From NCBI GenBank assembly GCA_964419255.1, contig CAYQOU010000001.1:1-64000 (forward strand): a DNA stretch of 64,000 bases, read 5' to 3'. The notes beneath the pieces were generated by a model that searched no databases, was not told the DNA's origin, and was given only the letters and a program-made list of their open reading frames with translations. The number at the start of each line of letters is the position of its first letter. Within the stretch, counting starts at the first letter, position 1. Source of the DNA: CAZPHU01 sp964419255 (GTDB lineage Bacteria; Fibrobacterota; Chitinivibrionia; Chitinivibrionales; CAYFVL01). The position numbers and the translations under genes are program-made. This document shows positions 34,598 through 42,930 of this stretch, piece after piece.

Positions 34598-34738
34598 ATT
34601 GTGCGATTCTCCTAACGCTTGTTCGCCAATCCCTTGGGCATAGGTTTTTAAACCGTCTTGGAAATACCGCGGAGGGCAATCCTTATGCCCTCCAGGCCAT
34701 TGCGCGAATCAGTCACTCGAAACCGCACAGTTTAGGTA
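34598..34738. repeat. Dispersed palindromic element, copy R7 (long form)
   Basis: A 141-bp element. The left end is TTGTGCGATTCTCCTAACGC, the right end is GAATCAGTCACTCGAAACCG followed by CACAGTTTAGG. The reverse complement of the right end aligns with the left end of R2. An inner pair of GC-rich arms (GGAGGGCAA and TTATGCCCTCC) adds further hairpin potential. Confidence 0.62.
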
Positions 34739-34869
34739 AGAACTTCCGGTCTTTTCAGCAGTTTTTATGGCATAAAAAGAAAAAAAACTCCGCGCTCAAA
34801 CTCATGCAGACGAAGTATTAATGCCGGCGAGCTTTCACTCACGGAAAGACATTATCAATGAGGGTGAAA

Positions 34870-34895
34870 CACGCAAAATCATTTGCTTTTGCGTG
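34870..34895 (+). promoter_or_regulatory. Hairpin in the aconitase leader
   Basis: CACGCAAAA and TTTTGCGTG form a perfect nine-pair stem with an eight-base loop about 70 bases before the aconitase start. It has no T-run, so it looks like a leader structure or operator rather than a terminator. Confidence 0.4.
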
Positions 34896-34962
34896 AACGG
34901 TGCGGCATGCTGTAATTTTAGCCTCCGGATATTTTGATTTCTGATCTTGTAAGGAGAGACCA

Positions 34963-36869
34963 ATGGGCAAAAATTTAGTCCAGAAAATTATCGATTCTCA
35001 TATAGTTGAAGGCGAACCCGTTGCGGGGCAGGAGGTTGGTATTCGTATCGACCAGACGCTTACCCAGGATGCAACAGGAACAATGGCATATCTGCAGTTT
35101 GAGGCCCTGGGCTTTGACCGGGTGAAGACGGAGCTTTCCGTATCTTATGTGGATCATAATACGATTCAGGAGGGGTTTGAGAACGCCGACGATCATCGGT
35201 ATCTGGAAACAGTAGCCCGCAAATATGGCATACTGTTTTCGAAACCCGGTAACGGAATCTGTCACCAGGTACATCTCGAGCGTTTCGGACTCCCGGGAAA
35301 AACCCTTCTTGGCAGTGACTCACATACCCCAACCGGCGGTGGAATCGGGATGATCGCAATCGGTGCGGGAGGCCTTGATGTTGCAGTCGCTATGGGGGGC
35401 GGGCCCTTTTACATGACCTATCCTAAGGTGGTTAAAGTAGAGCTTAACGGAAAACTTCGTCCGTGGGTAGCCGCAAAAGACATCATTCTTAAGGTTTTGG
35501 AGATCCTGTCTACGGAAGGTAATGTCGGAACTATCATAGAGTATGGCGGGGAGGGGGTAAAAAACCTCTCGGTCCCCCAGCGTTCGACCGTCACAAACAT
35601 GGGAGCAGAACTTGGAGTAACCACTTCGGTATTCCCTTCGGATGAAATCACCCGCAATTTTTTGGAGGCACAGAAGCGTGGGGATGGTTATGCACAGCTT
35701 CAAGCCGATGATGATGCCCAGTATGACAGAATTATAACCATCGACCTGTCGACTCTTGAGCCTCGTGTCGCATGCCCTCATTCACCCGGTAATATTCAAA
35801 GACTCAGAGAGCTCACTGGAATGGAAGTGGATCAGGTTCTAATCGGCTCCTGTACCAACTCATCTTATCAGGACATTATGACTGTTGCTGCTGCCCTCAA
35901 GGATAAAAAAGTTGCTTCGGGTGTGTCGTTTGGAGTATCCTGCGGCTCGCGGCAGGTTCTTGAGATGGTCAGTAAAAACGGTGCCCTTGCCGATATCATT
36001 GCTTCCGGCGCCCGGCTTTTGGAGAGTGCATGCGGCTTTTGTATCGGCAACTCCATGGCCCCCAAAACCGATGCCGTTTCGGTGAGAACATCCAACCGCA
36101 ATTTCTTTGGACGAAGCGGAACTACAAGCGCCGATGTCTACCTCGTATCCCCTGAGGCTGCGGTAGCAGCCGCTTTGGCCGGCAAGCTTGTTGATCCAAC
36201 CAACTATTTCGCCTCAGACGACTATCCTTCAGTCGAGCAGCCCAAAGAGTTTCTGATCGATGATTCGATGATTCTTCACCCCTCTGAAACGCCCGCCGAT
36301 CAGACTGTCGAGCGCGGTCCAAATATCGGAAACCCACCAACAAACGACCCTTGTCCGGATATTATCGAAGGCGAGGCGACAATCAAGGTCGAAGATAAAA
36401 TCACCACCGATCATATTATGCCCGCTGGAAACAGGCTGAAATATCGGTCGAATATTCCAAAATATGCGGAGTATGTGTTCGAGCGTGCCGATCCGGAGTT
36501 TTCTGCAAATGCCCTGCGTAACAAAGAAAAGGGCATAGCTAATATCATTGTGGCAGGAGAGTCCTACGGTCAGGGATCGTCACGGGAGCACGCTGCAATC
36601 TGTCCGATGTATCTTGGGGTTAAAATGGTAATCGCACAATCGATCGAACGTATTCACCGAGCTAATCTGATAAATTTTGGCATCATTCCGGCAATATTTG
36701 CCAATCCGGAGGATTACCACAAAATCAATAAAGGCGATACGCTTACCCTGGAAGCGGTTCGGGAGGCTATTGAACGGGGAGCCGATCTGCTGCTTCATAA
36801 TAAAAGCAACAAGGAAAGCATTGTGCTTCATGTGCAGATGTCCGATCGCGAGCGGTCCATTCTGCTTGC
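34963..36869 (+). CDS. Aconitate hydratase, Aquifex-type (3' end lost in N gap)
   Basis: 635 codons are readable up to the run of N, and only about ten residues of the family end appear to be missing. The protein isomerises citrate to isocitrate in the TCA cycle. [4Fe-4S] ligands are in IGSCTNSS and in SACGFCIGN. The substrate-binding SDSHTPTGGGIG and the C-terminal swivelling domain (DKITTDHIMPAGNRLKYRSN, ESYGQGSSREHAA) are intact. The length and the order of motifs fit the Aquifex-type acnA group. GGAGAG precedes the ATG. Confidence 0.93.
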
Positions 36870-36969
36870 NNNNNNNNNNNNNNNNNNNNNNNNNNNNNNN
36901 NNNNNNNNNNNNNNNNNNNNNNNNNNNNNNNNNNNNNNNNNNNNNNNNNNNNNNNNNNNNNNNNNNNNN
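36870..36969. other. Assembly gap of 100 N
   Basis: A run of exactly 100 N, which is a placeholder for unknown length. It cuts the end of the aconitase gene. Just after it, GAAGTCGG and CCGACTTC (36989-37021) form an inverted repeat that could be the aconitase terminator. Confidence 0.98.
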
Positions 36970-37160
36970 TGTGTGAAAAGAAAGAGTGGAAGTCGGAATA
37001 TTTGATGTATACGCCGACTTCTCTCTTCCATCAACGATGACATGCACAATCTTCCCCAGGTGCTCGCGACTCGAGTGATCGAAAAAGGCGGAATTGATCC
37101 ATCCATTATATTCCATACACAATAGAGGATATCGATTACCTTGAGAAGGAGGCTCACGAA

Positions 37161-37898
37161 ATGGCTATGAGATCGGCAAATCCCGCGCTTAACAAGGATA
37201 CATTCAAGCAGCTGAGCACCACCCGATACACCACAAATGCCGAATCGATGAGCATTCAGGGGACGGTAAACAAGACCGGATTCATGCTGATTCTCATCCT
37301 GCTGAGTGCGTCATACTCCTGGACTCATCCACAATATTTCCCGATTTTTCTACCCGTGGGGATTATTGGCGGGTTGGTGTTTGCCATGATAACCATTTTC
37401 AAGAAGACCTGGGCACCAGTCACCGGCCCGGTTTATGCGCTGCTGGAAGGGCTTTTCCTGGGTTGCATTTCCATGTATTTTGAGCGGGCATATCCGGGCA
37501 TTGTCATGAATGCGGTGATGCTGACGTTCGGTACACTTGGGGCACTGCTGCTTGCCTATAAAAGCGGTCTGATAAAGGCTACCGAAAACTTTAAGCTGGG
37601 CGTGGCAGCTGCCACAGGGGGGGTATTTTTCCTCTATTTGTCTTCATTTATCCTGGGTTTTTTCGGCGTAAACATGACTTTCCTTCATGACAGCTCCCTT
37701 CTGAGTATCGGGATCAGCTTTGTAATTGTCATAATAGCAGCTCTTAATCTCGTTCTCGATTTCGACTTCATCGAACAGGGGGCAAAACAGGGAGCTCCCA
37801 GGTATCTGGAATGGTACGCCTCTTTCGGACTCATGGTTACCCTGATTTGGCTTTACGTGGAAATCCTTCATCTTCTTTCCAAGCTTCAGAGGCGATAA
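37161..37898 (+). CDS. Bax inhibitor-1/YccA-like integral membrane protein
   Basis: A 245-residue protein with a hydrophilic N-terminal segment and seven membrane helices. The stretch TGPVYALLEGLFLGCIS and the late LNLVLDFDFIEQG, with paired aspartates, are family hallmarks. Bacterial members such as YetJ are pH-sensitive calcium leak channels; others modulate membrane proteases. AAGGAGG lies eight bases before the ATG. The region after it (37899-38172) holds only a small hairpin. Confidence 0.85.
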   Translation: MAMRSANPALNKDTFKQLSTTRYTTNAESMSIQGTVNKTGFMLILILLSASYSWTHPQYFPIFLPVGIIGGLVFAMITIFKKTWAPVTGPVYALLEGLFLGCISMYFERAYPGIVMNAVMLTFGTLGALLLAYKSGLIKATENFKLGVAAATGGVFFLYLSSFILGFFGVNMTFLHDSSLLSIGISFVIVIIAALNLVLDFDFIEQGAKQGAPRYLEWYASFGLMVTLIWLYVEILHLLSKLQRR

Positions 37899-38072
37899 TA
37901 AAAATAGAGGAGGAAGTGGGAAGTTTCTGTCGGCGTTTTTGCGGCCAAAGCTCAGCTGGTTTGACAAGGCTGTGCATCGTACTGACGAAAATCACCATTA
38001 TCGGGTGAACGTATGCGTTTTGCCCGGATAAAGCACTCTCGATATCGATGAGATTCGCGAAAAAAGTTTTGG

Positions 38073-38087
38073 TCCGGCAAAGCCGGA
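38073..38087. repeat. Short hairpin repeat TCCGGC-AAA-GCCGGA
   Basis: TCCGGCAAAGCCGGA is the same hairpin as at 54537-54551 (reverse orientation) and nearly the same as at 62160-62173. Identical loops in separate intergenic sites suggest a small repeat family. Confidence 0.4.
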
Positions 38088-38172
38088 TAATCAAGGTTCA
38101 AGCAATAGGATAACACGAACACATGGACAAGAAGTCATGAAACAAAAAACGGACGGGTTTCGGTCAAGAAAT

Positions 38173-39144
38173 CTAAAATGATGAGTCCTTATGACGTTTT
38201 TCTACCGGATGATAATGAACGTATATCTTACGAAGCATCTCTATCCGATCCAGAAGAAACTCCTCCACCCGATCCGCGATCCGATCACCTTCACGGACGC
38301 TCAGATCCCCATCGATACCGATCGTAATGTTTACGACAAAATAGGGGCCGAATCGATGGGCGTGGATTGTCTCCACTCGCATAACATCAGGGAAACCCGT
38401 CATCACGGCGCGTATTTCGGAATCAAGCTCCCTGCTTGGTACCGTATCCATAAGATCGGCGGCTGATTCACGCAGGATATCGACACCGGTTTTTGTCACC
38501 AGAACCGCAACCGCTGCACCGGCCAGCGGATCGAGCCACCGCAAACCGATAAGACCGAAGAATATGCCGATGCTGACACCGATGGAGGCAAATACGTCGT
38601 TGCGGTGGTCTCTGGCAAGTGCCGAAACCGCAATGCTGCCCGTGCGACGAGCGGCCCTGCGGGCATTTACCATCAGGATTACTTTTGTTATTATAGTAAA
38701 TATGGCCACGATGATGGTGAAATATTCTATGGGATTTTCATCCAAAGTCCCCATAGCCATATCGAAGGCGGTATTTACCGAATCCCAAAAAATAGCCATA
38801 CCGGTGGTGATGACAAATGCTCCTACCACCACAGCCGATATGCTTTCGAATTGATGGTGACCGTACGGGTGTTCGGGATCGGCTGGCTTAGCGGAAAAAA
38901 CCACGAAAATGCGAACCACGATGAAATAAACCACATCCGAGACTGAGTTTACCCCATCAGCCAGAAGTGCCTGACTATGGCCGAATATCCCCGCAGCAAG
39001 CTTCAATGCAGCAAGAAAGGCATTTGCAGCCAGGCCTATGTTCACAACATGTCTGGTTTCGTTTTGCCGTTTCTTTTCCCTACCCGACTCAGCGGTTGTC
39101 AGTATATCTGTTTCGATAGTCGGGTCATCGTTTTTTTTCGCCAT
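38173..39144 (-). CDS. Cation diffusion facilitator metal transporter
   Basis: A 323-residue CDF antiporter. Six membrane helices with metal-site motifs LLADGVNSVSD and HPYGHHQFE in the first half and ARDHRNDVFAS in the second are followed by a cytoplasmic ferredoxin-like domain (VETIHAHRFGPYFVVNITI). It would export Zn(II), Fe(II), Mn(II) or similar in exchange for protons; the metal cannot be chosen. The N-terminus carries a charged extension of about 30 residues before the first helix. Confidence 0.92.
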   Translation of the reverse strand: MAKKNDDPTIETDILTTAESGREKKRQNETRHVVNIGLAANAFLAALKLAAGIFGHSQALLADGVNSVSDVVYFIVVRIFVVFSAKPADPEHPYGHHQFESISAVVVGAFVITTGMAIFWDSVNTAFDMAMGTLDENPIEYFTIIVAIFTIITKVILMVNARRAARRTGSIAVSALARDHRNDVFASIGVSIGIFFGLIGLRWLDPLAGAAVAVLVTKTGVDILRESAADLMDTVPSRELDSEIRAVMTGFPDVMRVETIHAHRFGPYFVVNITIGIDGDLSVREGDRIADRVEEFLLDRIEMLRKIYVHYHPVEKRHKDSSF

Positions 39145-39405
39145 GAATGCTTCCGAGTCTGGTAAGTTGTGTATGCAGGTAAGAAAAAAATACCCTTCCG
39201 AAACAAGGCTGATCAGTGTCTGTCAAATATGATTTTTTGAGTCATCGCTCGTAAAGTTTTTATTCGACAACAGCCTTTTATCATTATTTTTCGGACATGA
39301 TGTCGCTGCCATGCGTTGGTTGCGGACAAAAGGGCGTAGGGCCACGAAATGCACGAAAAAAGCACGAAAGAGGAGGGGGAACAAAAATGCCAGGTGCATA
39401 TCCGA

Positions 39406-39564
39406 TTACGGCTCTGCCGGATTTAGGAAAAGTGTTATATCATCCGGGGGCTGTGTTTCGAATGCTTTATCGACTTTCGATGTGGTTTTCTCGGATCTGT
39501 ATACCAGCACCTGTATCTGGATTAAATTGGCATCACCTCTCAGCCAGGTAGTAAGAGTTTCCAT
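39406..39564 (-). CDS. Possible small protein (52 residues), uncertain
   Basis: A short frame encodes METLTTWLRGDANLIQIQVL through FLNPAEP with balanced, protein-like composition. No Shine-Dalgarno is visible. The antisense frame 39387-39551 has a strong AGGAGGGGG before its ATG but a poor composition (MPGAYPITALPDLG, rich in Trp, His, Arg). Arms GGCCACGAAA (39342) and TTTTTTCGTGGCC (39587) flank the pair. I cannot decide between a real small gene and a decayed element. The rest of the 617-base interval 39145-39761 shows nothing further. Confidence 0.25.
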   Translation of the reverse strand: METLTTWLRGDANLIQIQVLVYRSEKTTSKVDKAFETQPPDDITLFLNPAEP

Positions 39565-39761
39565 AACCGTTTATTTAGTGTGTTTTTTCGTGGCCAATGG
39601 GAGTGTTGTGTCGAGTGAGCCGAATGAGCCACTTTGGAGAAGTAGGAGTAATTCGCGCGGTACGTTAGTTGCTCACTAATTACATGACTCGTTTTGTCTC
39701 TTGTGATATCAAAAAGCGCACAAACAAACGATTCAACATCCGACACAAACTGGGGGGCTAG

Positions 39762-40937
39762 ATGCCTGGTACTCTTGAGAGAGTCTCCGCCCGCGGATAT
39801 GCAAGACGCGAGGCCAGGCCGTTGCGGGTGATGCAGATTACCCATGATCTTTCGGTGGGTGGGCTTCAGCGTGTGGTGGTCACCATCTGCAAAACTATCA
39901 GGCGCGATCTGTTCGAATGCTCGGTGTTGTGTCTTCGGCGAAGCGGTCCGCTTCAGGATGAGCTTGCCAAGCAGGGCATAGAGGTGATCTGTCTTGCCCG
40001 CGGCTCTGAAAAACCCGACAGACTTGCCTTTCTGAAAGTCGCCCGCATCTTGCGCCGGCAGCGCATCGATGTGATCCATACCCATAACACCGAGCCGCTC
40101 ATAGATGGAACCATGGGGGCGATACTGGCAGGAGTCAAAACGATTGTGCACACCGATCATGCGCGTCGTTTCCCGGATAAACACCGATACATGGTCGCCG
40201 AAAACATCCTCTCCAATTTCATCTACCGTATGATTGGGGTTTCTGAGGATACCAGTCATAATCTTCGTTACTTCGAGAAAATCTCACCCCGCCGGCTGAT
40301 GACCATTCCCAATGGCATAGATCCCGCCCCCTACGTTGAGCGGGTGGACCACGCAAAAATACGCCAAACGCTGGGGGTGCCGCGATGGGCGCCCCTCATC
40401 GGAACGGTGGCACGGCTGAGTGGGGAAAAGGCGATCGACAAGGCAATAGAGGCGTTTGCAATCGTAAGCCACACCATCCCAGAGGCCCGGTTTATCATCG
40501 TGGGGGAAGGACCATGTGAGTCCGAGCTTCGCACAAAGACCCGGGAGCTTGGCCTCCAAGAAAAGGTGATCTTCGCGGGCCGGCATTCCAAGGTCGCCCC
40601 GATTCTTGCGATTATGGATCTGTTTGTTCTTTCCTCCACCCGTGAAGGCCTTCCCATGGCTGTGCTGGAGGCGATGGCGGCGGGATGTCCGGTCGTGGCG
40701 TTTGCGGTGGGGGGGGTTCCCAGTGCTGTCGAGCATGCAAGAAGCGGCTATCTGGTTGCGCCGGGAGATATCAAGGGGATGGCCGGGCAAATCGAAATGC
40801 TTCTGCAGCATCCGGTGCTTGCCAGAGGCTTCGGTGAATACGGCCGCAGGCTCTTTGCTCGACGCTTCAGTGCAGAGCCCATGACCAGGGCGTATGAGAG
40901 ACTGTACATGAGAAATGCGGTGATGGTTGACTCCTGA
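39762..40937 (+). CDS. Glycosyltransferase family 4
   Basis: A 391-residue GT-B enzyme. The acceptor-side N-domain starts MQITHDLSVGGLQRVVVTI (about 24-42). The donor domain has GEGPCESELRTKTRELGLQE and the EX7E-type motif LSSTREGLPMAVLEAMAAG with VVAFAVGGVPSAVEH. It transfers a nucleotide-activated sugar to a lipid-linked intermediate at the cytoplasmic membrane. It is the first gene of the polysaccharide locus and sits 73 bases before the Wzy-like gene. A 20-residue N-terminal extension precedes the domain; a start at 39831 is the alternative. Confidence 0.92.
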   Translation: MPGTLERVSARGYARREARPLRVMQITHDLSVGGLQRVVVTICKTIRRDLFECSVLCLRRSGPLQDELAKQGIEVICLARGSEKPDRLAFLKVARILRRQRIDVIHTHNTEPLIDGTMGAILAGVKTIVHTDHARRFPDKHRYMVAENILSNFIYRMIGVSEDTSHNLRYFEKISPRRLMTIPNGIDPAPYVERVDHAKIRQTLGVPRWAPLIGTVARLSGEKAIDKAIEAFAIVSHTIPEARFIIVGEGPCESELRTKTRELGLQEKVIFAGRHSKVAPILAIMDLFVLSSTREGLPMAVLEAMAAGCPVVAFAVGGVPSAVEHARSGYLVAPGDIKGMAGQIEMLLQHPVLARGFGEYGRRLFARRFSAEPMTRAYERLYMRNAVMVDS

Positions 40938-41010
40938 TGGTACGCGATTTGAAACACAATTGAGCAGAAACTCCTTATGAACAGCAAACCCTTTAGCATA
41001 CGGAAAAAAA

Positions 41011-42243
41011 ATGGAAGGGACACAGTCACACACAGAAGGTAAGCTCTGGTTCTTATTTGTACTCTTGTACCTGATCTTCGATTACGGACGGCCACATGAT
41101 ATGGTGGAGGGGCTCCGAGCCGTGCGTCCGTTGATGGTTCTGACTCTCGTTCTTATCTCCTATGTCATCGTAAAAGGGAGGCTGGACTATTTCTGGAGTC
41201 CGCACCTGAATGTGATCTGGATGATAGTAGCCCTGATCGCGATTCATACACCATTTGCCGAAAACAACTACTATGCTTTCCAGACCTTTCGATCCATGTT
41301 CTCCTACATACCTTTTCTTCTTTCTATTGTTTTTGTGGTATCCACAATGAAACGGCTTCGCGTGCTGATACTGACGAGTGTTATCCTTATGATTGTCACA
41401 TCGATTTACAGTATCGTAAATGAGGGGCGCGGGCAGGGAAACTACTTTCTTGACGAAAACGACGTTTCTCTTTTTATCAATACCTGGCTTCCGTTCTGCT
41501 ACTATCTGTTCAGCGTCGAAAAATCGGTTTTGAAAAAAACCATATATGCTTCGGGGCTGGTGATCGGGTTGGTGGCGGTGGTGGTGAGTTTTAGTCGTGG
41601 CGGATTTGTTGGCCTGATTGCCGCCACGATTGTGGTATGGCTGTTTAGTAGACAAAAGATAATGGCCTTTGCCGGAATTGCATTGCTGTCCATGATCGTC
41701 TTATATGCAGGAAATGAAGCCTATTGGAATGAGATGGAAACCGTCACCGACTCTCAGGAAGCCACCGCACGCACCCGCATTCTTTTGTGGGAAGCCGGTT
41801 GGGATATGTTTCTGGATAATCCCCTGGGGGTCGGTGGAAACAACTACCAGATACGTCTGCCGGAATACCAGTCACCCGAGTTTCCCCGAAGTATGTGGGG
41901 CAGAGTGGCCCACTCGTTGTGGTTTACCCTCATTCCCGAGCTTGGCATCGTCGGAATAGTCCTGTTTCTCATCTTACTCGTGCTTAACTTGCGATCCCTG
42001 TTTACCATCATTGACATGACTGGCGGGGAGCAGAGTCCTGACAATCAATATCTACAGGCATTGGCTCGAGCATTTGTGGCAGGCCTGGCAGGCTTTTTTG
42101 CCTCCGGAACGTTTGTTTCGGTTCTCTACTATGCTCATTATTGGTATATTACGGCATTTATCGTCGCTGCCGAAGAAATCGTCTTCTCGCGTCTCGCGGA
42201 CCCGGAGATTCGACTCTCATCGCTGCCCGTCCTGGAGGAATAG
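41011..42243 (+). CDS. O-antigen ligase/Wzy-type polymerase family membrane protein
   Basis: A 410-residue protein with about ten membrane helices and a large periplasmic loop containing TRILLWEAGWDMFLDNPLGV and AHSLWFTLIPELGIVG, typical of the Wzy_C/O-antigen ligase family. These enzymes join oligosaccharide units on the periplasmic face or ligate the polymer to a carrier. The family does not separate polymerase from ligase by sequence alone. With the Wzx-type flippase at 45470 it completes a Wzx/Wzy pathway. The Shine-Dalgarno is weak. Confidence 0.85.
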   Translation: MEGTQSHTEGKLWFLFVLLYLIFDYGRPHDMVEGLRAVRPLMVLTLVLISYVIVKGRLDYFWSPHLNVIWMIVALIAIHTPFAENNYYAFQTFRSMFSYIPFLLSIVFVVSTMKRLRVLILTSVILMIVTSIYSIVNEGRGQGNYFLDENDVSLFINTWLPFCYYLFSVEKSVLKKTIYASGLVIGLVAVVVSFSRGGFVGLIAATIVVWLFSRQKIMAFAGIALLSMIVLYAGNEAYWNEMETVTDSQEATARTRILLWEAGWDMFLDNPLGVGGNNYQIRLPEYQSPEFPRSMWGRVAHSLWFTLIPELGIVGIVLFLILLVLNLRSLFTIIDMTGGEQSPDNQYLQALARAFVAGLAGFFASGTFVSVLYYAHYWYITAFIVAAEEIVFSRLADPEIRLSSLPVLEE

Positions 42244-42443
42244 TCGTGGCATCCTGCAAGAGACACCGGATCCGAAATAATGGAAATTTTCGGACAATGT
42301 CCCTCTCATAAGCGTGCAATTTTCTATTCTTACCTCACGAATACAGGTGTGCATTATGCGCCATAGCGTGTGAGACCAAAAAGCACATGTAAGCATAATG
42401 TGATTCTGGTATCAATTAAACCACAATCGATGGTCACGAGACT

Positions 42444-42543
42444 NNNNNNNNNNNNNNNNNNNNNNNNNNNNNNNNNNNNNNNNNNNNNNNNNNNNNNNNN
42501 NNNNNNNNNNNNNNNNNNNNNNNNNNNNNNNNNNNNNNNNNNN
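42444..42543. other. Assembly gap of 100 N with identical 11-base flanks
   Basis: A run of exactly 100 N. The 11 bases before it (GTCACGAGACT, 42433-42443) are repeated exactly at its right edge (42544-42554). The contigs therefore probably overlap and the true gap may be zero. The interval 42244-42930 holds no recognised gene. Confidence 0.95.
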
Positions 42544-42803
42544 GTCACGAGACTTAAAAAGCACGCAAAGACATGTTTTTTGCAGGAATTTATCCGGTTA
42601 AATAGAAAAGAGGCGATTGCAGGCATGATTTTCAGTATATCTATTATCACCTGTGAGTATGGATACGCCCGATATCTAATCACATCCGAATACTCTTCGG
42701 AAAGGAGGCATTTATCATGCAAAAGAGAAAACAAAACTCATAAAAGTAACGATACTGTCAAGAAATCATTTACGCGCTGTAGCGGATACAAAGAATGAAA
42801 TCA

Positions 42804-42879
42804 CCTGAGCTGAGCAGTTTTGAGTGGATGATTTGCCCGGGAGATCGAGCAAATTGCCGCGACAAAACCGCTTAGCGTA
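42804..42879. repeat. Dispersed palindromic element, copy R8
   Basis: A 76-bp element: left CTGAGCTGAGCAGTTTTGAG followed by TGGATGATTTGCCC, right GAGCAAATTGCCGCGACAAA followed by ACCGCTTAG. It stands about 50 bases before the jelly-roll gene. Confidence 0.6.
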
Positions 42880-42930
42880 AGAATCAGTTAAATGTGAAAC
42901 AATGATTTAGAAATTATTCAAAGGGGTTAT

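Noticed and set aside
37940..38000. tRNA-like stretch with AAAGCTCAGCTGG
   Set aside because: It resembles a D-arm only. No T-arm GGTTCGAATCC-type segment or acceptor stem pairs, so no tRNA was called.
39540..40259. Minus-strand frame of 239 codons antisense to the first GT4 gene
   Set aside because: The GT4 gene on the plus strand is certain. The antisense translation is rich in His, Arg and Pro and has no recognisable domain.
42370..42798. Frame that stays open when the N gap is closed
   Set aside because: The join is interesting for assembly, but the peptide has no domain, no ribosome-binding site and a competing antisense frame.
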